A stretch of DNA of 64,000 nucleotides from Macrosoma leucophasiata (GCA_036365455.1 JAWQUS010000027.1:15240501-15304500); one strand, 5' to 3'; positions 21,501 to 58,770 are shown, counted from the first letter of the stretch. Numbers and translations are program-made. Notes: a model not told the origin generated them from the letters alone.

Positions 21501-22954
21501 CACAAACGTCATCAACGCCACCACCAACACCAACATCACCAAATACCTATGCCACCAATGCCACCAAAACCACCACCACTACCACCACAACCAATTCCTC
21601 CTAAACTACCAACAACACCACCAATGTCACCAACGCCACTAATGCCTCCATCGCGACTAAAAACCACCACCACCACCACCAACGCCATCAACACCGCCAC
21701 CAGAGTCACCAACAATACCTATGCCACCAACAACACCAATGACACCAACGCCACCACCACTACCAACACCACCAATGCCACCAACACCCACTAACTCCAC
21801 CAAAAACCTAAAAAATCTGTGAAAATTTGAGGCGTCTACTTGCTACCAATATTATTATCGAGCAAAAATAATTTTAAAAAACACGTTTATTGTATACCCC
21901 CTTGAACCCCTTAATATTTTCATTTTCTTATTTTTTGCACTTAACTTTGTCTTTACAGCGGTACCTAGCAGAAATACATAATTTGTGAAAATTGTAGCTT
22001 TCTAGCTACCTATCACTGTATATGAGATACAGCCTGGTGACAGACAGACAGCTGAGGATTAGCAATACCTTTTAGTTACGGAAGCCTAAAAAGATAGAAG
22101 ATAGAGAATAGTTTCAAATGAGCATTTATTAAAATGACTAAGTAGGTATTCATTACACATTTCTGAACGCACACGTAATACTTTTCAATCTTTTAAAAAA
22201 AACAATACACATAATAGTTTATTCATACAATAGTCTACGAACGTACATTATTTTATGACCGGGCCGTTGGGACGTAAACGTTTTTTTATTATGGCCGAAT
22301 GGACTACGGTCCATTCTTTTTGGTCCGTTCAGACGTAGTACCCAAATGTCAATAATTACTTACAGATTTTGACAAAAAAAATTGACAGCTCCGAAACTAA
22401 AGAACTTTTAGGGAAAATAACGCATCTTTCAAGTTTTCGTCAATTTCTCTTATTTTTAAGATGTATTCTGCTATTCGAGGCGGATACAAATCCAACAAAT
22501 CAAAAACCATGAAAATTGCTCCAGCAGATCTCGAGTTATAAGTATTGAAACAAACCCGACTTTGTTTTATATATATAGAAGATAATATAAAACTTACAGT
22601 TTTTATCGAATCTACATCTTTAACTTGTTTATTTTTTACAAATTCTTGATTAATTTTTAAGCGTGCAGCGTTTAATGTTCTTTGATCACCTTCAAATACT
22701 TTTAGACTAGTTCGATGCAACTTCTTAAAACTATGTAAAACCTGGAATCAAAGAATTATAATTTTCATTAAATAAAATAACAAGATAATTAGTGAAAAGA
22801 TATTTAATTTTCCTATGGTTGACTATTTAAGTGCACAAAATTAGTAATTAACTCCATTTTAATTTTTTAGTCATGAGTTACTTAATATTCTAACTTTATG
22901 ACAATGTTTAGAAGAAATTAGAAAAGTATTCACCAATTTTCTTAGATCACTCAT
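18552..22954 (-). CDS. LYRM7: LYRM7 / MZM1L, complex III assembly factor (LYR motif protein 7)
   Basis: Four coding exons on the minus strand: 22954-22934, 22741-22598, 19934-19853 and 18664-18552 (21+144+82+113 = 360 nt, 119 aa). Phases agree (0, 0, 1) and all borders are GT-AG. The start is MSDLRKLVLHSFKKLHRTS; VFEGDQRTLNAARLKINQEF and EKELRTQVIQA match vertebrate LYRM7 in order and spacing, and the tail LANIPYND matches its ENVPYCD region. The LYR tripeptide appears as LHR, as in human LYRM7. The family acts in the mitochondrial matrix, binding the Rieske iron-sulfur protein (UQCRFS1) before its insertion into complex III. The C-terminus is about 15 residues longer than in human. Intron 2 (about 2.7 kb) holds SINE and low-complexity DNA. 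Confidence 0.9.
19140..19735 (+). repeat. Family R repeat split by a nested MITE
   Basis: 'gtaactgcagcttataaacatctac' before 19174 and 'ataaaaaccagaggtcaatatgcag' from 19541 are one family R copy; the intact counterpart reads 'aaacatctacataaaaac' at 52868. It ends near 19727 with 'ctccaaccccagt'. Confidence 0.75.
19174..19537. mobile_element. MITE with ~30-bp TIRs (GGGAGC...TTCAAGTATTACG), TAC duplication
   Basis: The inverted ends GGGAGC(T/A)TTCAAGTATTACG... lie at 19187-19217 and 19507-19537, with a further 13 bp (gggaattgtac) at the left. A strong inner hairpin (cgatttacaagacgg / ccgtcttgtaaatcg) sits at 19248-19285. TAC flanks it on both sides and the host repeat reads through once it is removed. 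No ORF. Confidence 0.8.
20413..20789. repeat. 70-bp direct repeats flanking a tRNA-derived SINE
   Basis: 20413-20482 and 20720-20789 are the same 70 bases ('agttgttttaatattattt...aaaaatggaa') with no difference that I see. Between them lies a minus-strand SINE of family S1. Confidence 0.9.
20483..20719 (-). repeat. tRNA-derived SINE, family S1, copy 1 (tRNA-like head)
   Basis: Read on the minus strand, GGCTTCAGTAGCTCAATTGG has a perfect A box and 'gcgagttcgagcctcgc' a perfect 5-bp T stem; the acceptor arm also pairs. The anticodon arm leaves a 9-base loop with the best stem, so I do not call a functional tRNA. The body ends near 'tagacttttaccc'. Confidence 0.65.
21050..21240 (+). repeat. Dispersed repeat starting CTAGCTGGCCCGGCGAACTT
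   Basis: The first ~40 bp match 35688-35728, and the sequence is of a type common in moth genomes. No coding capacity. Confidence 0.6.
21443..21795 (+). repeat. ACC/CCA-rich degenerate triplet array in LYRM7 intron 2
   Basis: About 350 bp of imperfect (ACC)n with AAC, ATC and GCC variants. Frames read as Thr-, Pro- or His-rich by composition alone. I regard it as a degenerate microsatellite. Confidence 0.85.
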
Positions 22955-24400
22955 CTTAACGTTATCTATACCCTCAATCTCAATCTCAACTTCTCAACAT
23001 AACATTTTTTATTGCAAATAAGTAGCATAAGGTAGCTAAAAATTGTAAAAAAAACAAAACATAACCTTATTCATGTCATTGTCAATTTTGTCAAATAAGT
23101 CAATTTTTTTTTTATATGAAATTATGGCATCGCTATTACGCATATTGCCAGTGTCAAGTAAAACGATATTTCGTATTAATTAAAGCAACGTAATAGTTAG
23201 TATAATATAGTCAGTCAATTACTTATAAAGTTTGTCAGTCAAGTGAGTTACAGTCAAGTTATTCGAGTAAAGCGATGGCTACTTTACCAGAACATTTACA
23301 ATGAAGTTTTGGAGGCAACCTGAAAGGTCGTGTTTTCACACCGTTACTCTATTTCATTATACACGGGCACTGTAATAAACCTATATCAAACAAAATGCCA
23401 CCAACTTTATTCAATATAACTTATAAATACACCAAGAAAATGAAATAAAATAAGAGCACCATAGGCCTCTTTCAAGGTGCCCGCCAAAACTCCAACCTTA
23501 AGTCAATTTGACATTGGGCATTCTTTTTTCTTCCTTCTGGCAAAGGGACATTGGGAATTTGGGAACGATACAATGCAATGCGATGGGGTCGTTATAATTT
23601 AGTTATTGGTCTGTGGTTATAATCGTTGTGGCAAGTAGATAATAAATCTATGGTTGCGGCCGTTTAGTGCAAGAAGCTTGAAGGTAAAAATCTTAGACTA
23701 AGTACCTATAGACGTAGCCATGTTCGCCATATGCTTTGTGGAAGTGAGAGAGTTATATACAAAGAACATAAGAATGTTGAAATAGAGCATCGTATCTTTT
23801 GTCCCTTACGGCGTGCCGGTTTTTGCTTGGCGAACTTCGAAAAGTTAGCCAAACAAACATCTGTCATCGCAATTGCTGTAATAGATAACCTATCGTATAC
23901 GCATTTATTTATTGTTTTCGACGTATATCGGCGATTATTAATAAGCTTTTGGGTATTTATGAGAAAAAGACTCAATTAGTTAAGTGATTAGTGTAGTGTA
24001 TAAGGTGTGCAGTAAAATAGGAGGTTGCAGTATTTTAGCCTGTATAAACCGTACAGAAACGAGGCCTTTAAACGACATCACTTTTCATTCGTAAGTAAAC
24101 AGATATTAGTAAATAATGTATGTCTATTGAACAAAATACACGTTGAAGCATATAACTCTTGATTATCAATTCAAAATAAAGCACATTTCTCATGAAATTC
24201 TTGATTTTCATTCAGCGAGTTCCCACATACTTATTTTTGTGTGTTGCTATAAATTTACTTTTATATTCTCCCTAATTTCGTAGACATAAGTTTTTGTTCT
24301 AACAGTGTTAGAATTGACAATAAGCCATAACAAAATATTAAATGGCTTTGGTAATTCTTTCCAAGATGGTGTAGAATAAAAAATATTGTTATTATAGAAA
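22955..24400. other. Intergenic upstream of LYRM7; no recognised gene
   Basis: Short frames only. 23663-23697 ('gtttagtgcaagaagcttgaagg...') is an inverted match to 26944-26984, suggesting shared repeat ends. Confidence 0.55.
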
Positions 24401-24404
24401 AAAA

Positions 24405-24640
24405 TAGGAAAGAAAAATTTGACTTCGGGTAGGAATCGAACCTGCAACCTCAGGATAATCAGTCCAGCCGCTTTACCTCTAAGCTACGCATTGGTGTTCC
24501 CTTTTTTAATTTTTAACCGATTGAGGGTGGGTGAACGACGAGGTTTGTCAGGACCGGGATATCTGGCGCTCTACACTCTCTGCCTACCCCGTTAGGGACC
24601 TGGCGTGAAGATACACACACATCTGCATTTAAATCGAGAT
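24405..24640 (-). repeat. tRNA-derived SINE, family S1, copy 2
   Basis: 'gggtaggaatcgaacctgcaac' and 'cagccgctttacctctaagc' are the reversed B- and A-box regions. The tail 'ctctgcctaccccgttaggg...ggcgtgaag' resembles the 3' tail of family S2. Confidence 0.65.
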
Positions 24641-25059
24641 CTAGAAATCTTAATGTTTAAAAAGTTATATATAGGCTGCAGTTTTCATTTACTCGGTACC
24701 CACTTATCGATGTGAACTTGTTGATCATTGTATGCCGGTGTATGTTGCTTGCTTTTAATGTTATAAGGGCTAGCATTAAAAATGGTTGAGACCCTTCGGA
24801 TCTTAGTATTTCCGTTCATTCCACGGAAGTACTAACATTCCCACATTCTGACATTTCATGACAGGACACTAACATTATAATTGTATAATGATTTATGTCT
24901 TGATATTTATAATTTGAATAATAAAGCGATAATCACACTGAAACTCTTAGTTTTATTTAACTATTACTTACACGCAAATATTGAATGCCTTACCCGATAC
25001 AGCAATCGTTCTGATAAACTATCTATAAGATCGCGGCCAAAGAAATAAAACCCTGTAGA

Positions 25060-25115
25060 TGATGTTCTAGAGTGCGAGCTGTGGTTAATCTAGAACCTAG
25101 ATTATTCACAGCTCG
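25060..25115. repeat. Hairpin, ~18-bp arms
   Basis: 'gcgagctgtggttaatctag' pairs with 'ctagattattcacagctcgc', with almost no loop. Confidence 0.75.
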
Positions 25116-25464
25116 CAGCATAATAAATGCTAATTCATGGTTACCTATTTCAAATTATGAACATTTTCTCGATATGTTCTTGATCTTTCAGCAAAATGTA
25201 TAGAATTAATTGAATGGTAGATGCACATGTTTTAATTTATCATTCAATCAATTCGTTACAATTCAACTAATCTGAATGAAAGTAAAATGCTTAGGAATGT
25301 TTAACATAAAAACATGCCGAGATATAGTAAATGATTAGGAAGAAAATTGGGAAACGTTATTTACTAGCAACACTCATGATTTCATATAATAGGTTGGGGA
25401 AAAAGTCTTTTCGCATTATAGTATGTATGAACTTGTAATAAAATCTCTTTGGCTGTAGTATTTG

Positions 25465-26275
25465 GCTAAACGTTCCGACGATTGACAGCGATTAGGAAGT
25501 TCATATTTTTTTCGAAGATAGTACTCGTAAATATAAAGCGTTTTGTGAAGTTTTACTTTTCAAAAATGCACAGTTCTTAAAATATATTTTTTCAAAATTT
25601 CCATACAAATCGACTAGACATATTAACAAACATTTTATGTTTGTTTATATGTCATGTCTGGTGGCAGCATTGACATAAAACGTTTCATTACTCATCAACG
25701 GCCTTTAGTTCTATTTCATACCATGTTACTAACAACTGCTTCAACGTGTATTTTGTGTCAAGTTAATTGTCAGTCAGCGTTTGTTGCCCTAGCAGTTGAG
25801 ATCGTTTTCACGTACTCCTGTAAGATTTCCAACTAGTGACTACCATGGCGTCTCCTACCCATGTTTCCCATGAAGAGTTGGTTAGGTTAGGTTGTATATG
25901 TAAAAACAGCGCGCGAGCCGAGCGAGCGAAGCGAGCGTGCCGCGGCAGCGGCCGGCGAAGCGCCAGAACCAAACTGTTGTTTAGGAAATACACGCGACAA
26001 TTTTTTTTTTCTTTAAAAACTACGCGTTTTTTCTATATTGAGGAGTGTAGTGTTGGGGAGGGAAGGATACACCCTCCTTCACACCTTTTATCATGCCCTA
26101 TAGCCCCCCTCTTACTTCAAAATTGAGTATTTTTAATGGAATCAGTGCTATAGCATATCTCCTAAAATCTGGGGTTTTGACTGGAGGGGGGAGGTATAAG
26201 GGGGTTGGTTGCCTCCCCCCCTCCCCCCTCCCCCTCACCCCCACAAATCATCGGTAATTGTTGAAAAGTTTTACC
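25465..26275. other. Foreign segment inside mariner copy 2
   Basis: Contains a GC-rich block at 25908-25972 (gcgagcgaagcgagcg type) and a purine/pyrimidine mirror-like tract at 26183-26252 with G5-G7 runs followed by C5-C7 runs. No recognised protein and no clear terminal repeats. Confidence 0.6.
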
Positions 26276-26818
26276 ACGTGCGAAAAAGGTTATGTTCAAA
26301 GGCCGGTCAGGCTTCACAGACTGGCGAAACCCGGGTTAACTCGCAATAAGGTGATGTTGTGTGTGTGGTGGGATTGGAAGGGCATTATTCATTATGAGCT
26401 ATTACCACCAGGCAGGACTATCGATTCTGAACTCTACTGCGAACAACTGATGAGATTAAAGCAAGAAGTTGAGAGAAAGTGGCCGGAATCGATCAACTGA
26501 AGGGGTGTGGTGTTTCATCATGATAACGCTAGACCTCACACATCTATAGCCACTCAGCAAAAATTAAGAGAGTTTGGCTGGGAGGTGTTAATGCATCCGC
26601 CGTATAGTCCTGACCTTGCACCTTCAGATTTCCACCTGTTTCGGTCTCTTCAGAATTCCTTATGCAATGTTAGGTTAACATCACGAGAGGACTGCCAAAT
26701 GCACTTGTCGCGGTATTTTGATGAGTCCCAAAATTTTTATAGCAATGGGATCATGTCCCAATCATTGTCTACAAGATGGCAAAAGGTTATCGAACAAAAT
26801 GGTACATACATACTTTAG
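26276..26818 (+). pseudogene. Mariner transposase pseudogene, copy 2 (C-terminal two thirds)
   Basis: Reads KPGLTRNKVMLCVWWDWKG, then a TGA at 26498-26500 where the family has an Arg codon, then VVFHHDNARPHTS (second catalytic Asp) and PDLAPSDFHLFRSLQ (third Asp, D34D type) to the natural end near 26818. The N-terminal DNA-binding part and the first Asp are missing. Confidence 0.88.
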
Positions 26819-26985
26819 TTAAATTTAAATAAACTATATTAAAAAATGTTTTGAATTATCTTAAAAAATGCGAAGAAACTTTTTCCCCAACCTAATATTA
26901 TGGCTGTCTCGTGAGCGGCCACACGCTGGCTACATCTTTAAGTACTTAATCTAAGATTTTTACCTTCAAGCTTCTTGGTTTAGTG

Positions 26986-27482
26986 CAGTGGTTCTCAAAC
27001 TTTTTAAATGACGGAACCCTTTTGGGAATGAAAATACTTGATGGAACCCTACAATAAAATAATTGTTTTTATAAGTGTATTTTTTATTAATCAGCATAAT
27101 AAAAGTACAATGTAACAGTTACTAATTATTATTTACTTCACCACTTGCCAAGGACAATAATAGAAAACATTAAAAAAGAAAAAAATCTAACTAGTGGGAG
27201 GTACGAAACTGTTTTTTATTTTTCATCAATTGGTTGATATCAAGTTTGGTGGAAGAAAGTTGTTTATTCAGTTTATTCATTTATTTCATATAATTAGGCT
27301 CCTGGAGAGCACTCTTACATCGTCATTTTTTTAAACTAACCTAGAGTGAATATTTACTAATAATAATCAAAAACACATTATAAATTAAATTAAAAATGGA
27401 GAGAAAAAACTGAGTTTGTTGCGGAACCCCGACAGGTATCACGGAACCCTAGGGTTCCGCGGAACACACTAGAGTATAGCTG
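26986..27482. mobile_element. hAT-type MITE (CAGTGGTTCTCAAAC end), 8-bp TSD
   Basis: 497 bp. The left end CAGTGGTTCTCAAACTTTTT and an inner 'ggaaccc' are typical of Charlie-like hAT elements; the right end reads ...GGGTTCCGCGGAACAC...AGCTG. GTTTAGTG flanks it exactly at 26978-26985 and 27483-27490. Confidence 0.85.
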
Positions 27483-27490
27483 GTTTAGTG

Positions 27491-28299
27491 GAACTCGCCC
27501 GTACAGATATAAGGTACGTTCCATAATCGACCACAACGACCGCGACCACGTTCCACTAAAGTAAAAAAAATAGCGGACGTTGCCGCGTTGTCGGCGAATC
27601 TTCTATGTGGAACGCAAATCTTGAGCGCTGTGTGCTCGCTATATAGCCGCATAGTGAAATCGTTCTTTTTCGAATTTTGGTGAGAGTCCACTTGAGCTGA
27701 TCAAAGTCCAATATTTTGTGAGTGATGCGGTCCCGGACAGTAACGCCCATAGATTTACTAAACTACTACTATAAGTCTATGGTGACGCCATAATCTATGA
27801 TGTCGAACGAAAGATCTCTCGCGGGCCTTAGGTGTAAAACCACAGTGGAACAATATAGCGGGAGTTACAGTCGTTGCGGCCATTAAGTGGAACGCGCCCA
27901 TAAACTGCGTTATCCAGAGTACAAAGAGACCCAAAAGAATTCTATATTAATCTGTAGTTTGGTTGACTTATAATGATGATTTTGTGTAGCTAAAAATTGT
28001 TTACTAATCTAGAAGATCTTATAATATCAATGCACAAGAAGCTGATCTTTTTTATAAGGATTGTGCTTACAATGCAAATTAAGGAATATGCTATATTTTT
28101 CGAAATTAACCCACTCATATGTTGAAATAGGAAGTATATACTCATTTTGTCTCCAAGTAATTAATAGAGAATTAATATAATAATATTTAATTATTTAATG
28201 AATAAACTTTTAGGGTAAATAACGGTTATTGAAAAAAGATATCCATGTAATGCGAGCCTTATTTACATAATAATATGATTCTACTTTTTTAATGTAATG
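27491..28299. other. Intergenic; cluster of GTGGAAC/GTTCCAC motifs, no gene
   Basis: 'agtggaactcgcccgt' at 27487 and 'aagtggaacgcgcccat' at 27885 are related, with inverted forms between (27549, 27606). It may be an eroded MITE. The rest is plain AT-rich DNA. Confidence 0.45.
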
Positions 28300-28752
28300 A
28301 AGGAGGCAAACAAGCATGCAGTTCACAAGGATTTTAAGAGGGCAGTCTGCGAGCGTAGGAATTTATTTGGGAACACACATAGAAATTTTGTACTCACACT
28401 AATCGATCACGTAGTATTATACTACGTTATCTATTTGTGTTCATGTGCTAGGAAGTGACAAGAAATGACAAAGTGATGACTGCAGCCTCTAGACACTTAC
28501 AATAAGACCAGCATTTAAAATGCAGATGCGTTGCTGTTAAAGGAGTTTTTTGACAGTTGCCACCCCTGAGAAAGGACTCAGTTTAACTAAGGAGTTAATA
28601 TTAATAAGTCTCTGTATTAAGTTATTACGGGGCTATACGTTTCCAGAACACGATAGTGCTGAACACTACCATCTAGCGGCAGATTGATTAGGTAATGCAG
28701 TGGTACCTACCCCCTCGAGCTCCTACATTGGAACTCTACCACCAGTGAACTA
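28300..28752 (+). repeat. Family R repeat with an internal insertion
   Basis: Begins 'ggcaaacaagcatgcagttcac' and ends 'aactctaccaccagt'. About 130 bp of foreign sequence (roughly 28340-28470) lies after the first 40 bases. Confidence 0.7.
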
Positions 28753-29234
28753 CACCACTTCACTCTTTTTCACCCATATCAGGATAAAGTCTCTAAAGCG
28801 TATAGTATGAACGTAAATTTTATAAAAAAAGCAATATGTTGGTGATATTCAAAATCCAGATCCAATGTATCAATACAAATTAAAGTTTGTTCAATTAAAC
28901 TTGTATTTTTCGCAATAACACTACTGACGTCAAGACTGGGCTATACAAGTATAAGTCACAGGTTCAAATAATGCCTGCCCGATAAATATTTTTAATTTCC
29001 ATTAACTTACTCATCACATTTTTTACAATATTCCTTTTTTTAGTAGTTTTGTGAAACAGTGAAACGGCAACACTTGTCACACAAAAATACATTTTCCTTT
29101 CGTCGTTGAATTAAGAGATTGAAGCAATATTTTGGCAATATAGGATTATAATTCATAGAAATATTAAGATTCGTATAAACATTTAGATTGCGTTAATATG
29201 GTGTGATAATGTGATTATTGTGTGAACGCTAGAA

Positions 29235-53999
<24,765 letters not shown>

Positions 54000-55485
54000 T
54001 ATTTCTCTTAGTTACATAGTGTTTCCTTGAACATCTTAAAAGCATCATTGAGGTTTCTAATGTCACCGCAGATACTCTATTTATTTTGTGCTTTTAGAGT
54101 GGTACAGTTCTCTATAGTGAAGTAATGTGCCTACACCTTATATGTATTAGCAATAATAACGCAAGTAATGCATTCGAATCCCGCAATAACACATAGACAG
54201 CTGAGGTTGGATAAGCGAAAAATTCATCATCATTCAGTATCTGTCCTTCAATAACAGTTTAGAAATAAAAAAATGAGTAAATAAATTTGTTATTCGCGCG
54301 CTTCCCGGCTTCAATGAAATGCTCATAATATTGACGAGGATTAATAATATACCTACCATATATTTATTTTTACATAATGACGTATTGTATTCAGTAAATG
54401 AATTGTAGTTGTATAAAAATGTCAATTAATCGTGCTTGACTTGTCGCTTAAACTTGAATATATATTTTAATCTGTATCAAAATTTTATTATCAAAATTGA
54501 ATCAGCCTGGTAGTCATTTATTACCATCGCTGATTAATAATATCTACAACCATGTTTCTATGAATGTTTCGTCAATATGAACCCACCGTGAAAAACCTTA
54601 AAATCTCCAAATTCGTCGTGGGAACATTTTGGAGTAAATGTTACGTAATGTTTACGATCTGATAGATCCGCAGTTATCCAAACTCGGCTGTATATGGCCA
54701 CTATATATACGTTGAATTTGTGAGAATAGTTTATAATGATAATAAGCTTTATGTCGAGATGTATCATTTTATTTTTTATATTGTGACTTTACAAGCTTTT
54801 GTGGCGCATTTTTAATATAATTACTATTAGTGTATCAATAAATATGATATGTTAAATAATTTGAATGATATGTTATATTGTTGTTATAGCAAATCGTTAT
54901 TACGAGTGCTACGTTGAAATACTTGAAGGCTTATAATATTTTCACACGCGATGCTATATACGTGGTGCGTAAAGTCAAGTTAAGTTGCTCGTTAATGGTG
55001 TTAATTTCACTTATTTTGAATAAAATGTACAATATCTTTTGTTGTCTTTGTAATATGCATGCTGAAGAGAAAATATTTGCTGAAAAGTTGTATTGAGCCT
55101 ACTGTACTTAGACATAGCAGTTTTACTGATCTTTTTAACAAAAGGCTTTGAATAATATAGGTCTAAATTGTACTGCCTATCAATTTTTACGATAACGTAT
55201 TAATTTAAATGTATATAAGGGTCGAAACTACACTTATGATTACAAAATTTGTGCCATTTTATTTCTCCATTGCACATTTGTATTATTGAAACATATTTTG
55301 TAAGTACATAATACAAATACATGTGATTTTATTTAAAATACGATGATATATGATTGTCATCAAAACGTATGTGATTCACACATTCCATTTTTACATGCAA
55401 ATATATGTTCATGTACAAATCGTATGTACATACCGTGTTTATCTTATTATCTGTTTATTGAATGGACAATGTGTTATAGAATAAA
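54000..55485 (+). other. cindr: Probable cindr 3' UTR
   Basis: AT-rich, no gene. Poly(A) signals AATAAA lie at 54837-54842, 55480-55485, 55869-55874 and 58537-58542. The true end cannot be chosen from sequence; the 55480 signal is the first with a GT-rich downstream region. Confidence 0.45.
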
Positions 55486-57410
55486 ACTACACTCTGAATT
55501 CTTATAATTTTATAAAGTTGGTATGCACTTTTTCTTTAGTAGTCAACAATATCCAGCATTACATTTTATGTGATTAAGGGTATTTTATTTGTATGTTTTC
55601 AAAAGATGTAGCTTTATTCCATTACAAATTGTACAAGTGTATTGAACCAAAGTTTCATTTGAATGGTACATAATATTGTGAAAAACATCAAGAGCCATAT
55701 TTTACGTGTAATTAATATATTTTTGTATGTGTACAGAAAATGAAATGTAAAAGATGGGTTATGACTGCAACACTGTACCTTTTAAAACATATCCTGACAT
55801 TTATTTGATATTATATATTCAATTTTCTAATTAATTACCTTATAATTATCCACCTCTTAATTAGTGAAAATAAATTATGTTTGAATATGTACACTTGTTT
55901 TGTGAAATTTGTATATCGACGTAAACGTTGATGTCAGTGAATATTCAGGATTGAACTAGCAGTATGTGTAAGTACTAAATGCAGTTAATGTATCTCGATT
56001 TACGAAAATGAAATTTTCGTACTGAAAAATCAGAGATATCATTTTCATTTTTTATTACATAGTAGAATCTAACTATTAAAACCTGCTTACTTTGCATAAT
56101 TTTATCTCACGTCATATTGCGATATTATTAATATAGATTGCGGATTTGGGCTATATATCTTTAACAATTCATTTTAAGTGATTATAGCGCATATGCATTA
56201 AATATTGAAATATCCAGTTTTGTAAATGTTTGGAATCCTTCTAACATACAAACAATATAGATGTAACATTACATTCACCCTGCAACCTTTCACAAATATA
56301 AAAATGCGTTTACTTTATAAATTTGTTTATTATTTGTGTATTTTTTAACCGTAACGCAAAAATATTTATTTTAGTTGCATGAGGTACTTGGTAACTATGA
56401 GTTTACACACACTTTTGCCTAGGTATTTTCCAGCTGTGTGTTACGTGTGGTTGAAAACTAAATCATATCGTCGTCTATACGTATCTATGAATTGCAATAA
56501 TTAGATGTATTTTTATACAATATTTGTTTATTTGAACTATTAATAGTTGTGTCCCCATCTATTCGGTTTTTTCTATAACTTTTACCCGAGGTACGTGATA
56601 CAAAAGTAATACAAAATATGCCTATTTATCACATAGTGAACAGAAAAAGAAGTGTGAAAATTGTATATTATCAGAAACAGATACAAATTTTCTCTCCAAT
56701 TCTGAGTATACACGTGACATAAAAGGTCTTTTGTTATTATAATACGTATTCCTTAAATATTCTAATGTTAACTATTTGATAAAATTGTAATGGGAGTAAC
56801 AAAAATATTTAGTACCAATACTAACTATATAGAGGTTGTAGTTTAGGTTATCGTAATAGATGTTGCCTAATTTATGTTTTAAACTTTATTTACAAACTGT
56901 TTACTAGAGCTTTAATAATGCACAAAACAGGTCACAGTTTTTAAAGTTTTTGTTGTGTAGCAAATTACTACATGCATAAATATAAATAACAACAATCTAA
57001 TACGATTAACGCTGTAAATGTTACGGCTCTAAGCGCATTATGTGAGCTTAGACGGTATTTAATTTTCGTGAGTATGAAAATATGTATTTGTGATATTTAT
57101 TATAATTATAGCGTCGTACAATATGATATCAAACATTACAATATTAGCCCTAAAATATTTGATGATTATATTATAATATGTACTGTGTGACATAATAATA
57201 ATTATTGGTTTGAATTAATTAATAACTTAATACTGTAATTATTGTCAACTTATTTAAATATAGAAAAACATTTTTTTTTTCATATTCTTCTCTTTTAATT
57301 AAGGTCCGTATTAATAGATGATCTTAAATTCTTACGGGCCTATGTATGTACGATTGAAATCAAATAATCCTATACTACGTGTAAGGGAATTCGTAAGATT
57401 AATTAGTTCA
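55486..57410. other. AT-rich, no recognised feature
   Basis: Either distal 3' UTR of cindr or intergenic. No repeats or coding frames recognised. Confidence 0.5.
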
Positions 57411-57411
57411 G

Positions 57412-57670
57412 TTCAGTAGTGGTAGCAAGCCACTACTATTACGCTGGATCTGTCCTGGATTCGGATAAGTCGGAGAAAACGGTGTAAAATCTTTTATTTT
57501 TGGGATTTTTCCATTTTCTGGAAGTACCTCGGAGTTTGATAATGTGCTGGGAGATGTCAACACGCTCGCCATTTGTTACATGGGCCAAAACGTAATCGGC
57601 GAATCGTGGGTGTTTGCATGTATGCATTTACCTCTGTCTACACCCTCGAGGATTACAGGCGTGAAGTTAC
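57412..57670 (+). repeat. tRNA-derived SINE, family S2, copy 3
   Basis: 'agtagtggtagcaagccactac' through 'ctggattcgg' is the head, 'tttttccattttctggaagt' and 'catgggccaaaacgtaatcggcga' the body, 'gattacaggcgtgaagtt' the tail. Confidence 0.75.
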
Positions 57671-58689
57671 GTAATTTTATTTGAAAGTAATTGGAATAAA
57701 TTGAACGTGTAGTAGTAAGATTACATAGAATGTCATGATTATACATACATAAACAGAAGTACTATTTTTGTCACACGCTGTATAATCATTAAATATATCA
57801 GGGCAATGTTGTTATTGGGCAATAAGTGATCATTGTGGTTATGTGAAGCAAATTGGGTAGCGTAGGTATTCTTTTATTATAACACAACATAGCAAATTAA
57901 TTAAAAGTATTAAATCATAACGTAGGGTTATTAAGTTTTTAGATCACTGAGCAGAAATCTAAAGAGACGCATTCTATCGCGTTATTATAACGTTTTCTAG
58001 ATAGTGAACATTCTATTCAATTAACACTTAACAACCATAGTTACTGTTCAAGTGTATATAAATGTAATCTGTTTTTTGATTAACGACCTATAACTTTGCT
58101 TTTTAACTTGCTTTCAACATATAGAAATATTTTGGCGTCGAAACATATATAATATTTACACGAAGCTCGCATAATATTGCGCAATGAGTCCATAACACTA
58201 CCCAAATGTGATTCGGAACAAGTTGTGTCGTTAAGCCAAGGTTGTTTAGAATGATACCTTACCGAGGTATTCATAACAAGCCAACTGTTGCATTTATTAA
58301 AATTCGTGATGTACATAGTATAAATTATCGTATCGTGTAGGTATCCCAAATGTATATACAAAGCTTGATGGCAGTATATGTTTACATAGAGGGTTTATAT
58401 GATAAACCTTAATTAACAGTGTACCATATAGGAAATTTTTTGAAAACTTTTTAGTACTTAATTTATTTTTATGTACGCTGTACTCTAGTTCATGCATTCC
58501 TGAGGTTTTACGGTTCGATATAATAATCTTATGAATAATAAAATGATTTTCTAAAGAATATTCTCTTTTATTTTTTAATTCGATGCCCAGTCAACGGTAG
58601 GCCAGACTATAAAAGTAGTACACTCATTTTATTGGAATTTTCGCAATACTGTCACCCCAAGGCATTGCAATAAATGTATGAAATTCGAT

Positions 58690-58770
58690 AGTTAGGTGTG
58701 GCCTCCGGTACCTCAGTTGCGAGATCGGCTAGACTAGAGATCCCAGTGGTCGCAGGTACAAGTTCCGGCT
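58690..58770 (+). repeat. tRNA-like SINE head, unassigned
   Basis: 'cctcagttgcgagatcggct' and 'gtcgcaggtacaagttccgg' resemble eroded A and B boxes. Confidence 0.5.

Larger units (their letters stand above)
25389..26895 (+). mobile_element. Mariner element, copy 2, interior replaced
   Basis: The ends (A/T)TAGGTTGGGGAAAAAGT lie at both borders with TA flanks (25387-25388, 26896-26897). 25389-25464 matches the 5' end of copy 1 and 26276-26895 matches the distal two thirds. The ~600 bp that should lie between, including the start of the transposase, is replaced by ~810 bp of unrelated DNA (25465-26275). Confidence 0.9.

Noticed and set aside
21436..21794. Proline/threonine-rich reading frames
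   Set aside because: They result from an ACC-type triplet array; open frames are expected from the composition in more than one frame.
22397..22597. Open frame continuing past LYRM7 exon 2 (to FILSSIYIK...)
   Set aside because: This is read-through into the intron; the donor GTAAGT at 22597 and the next exon complete the LYRM7 alignment.
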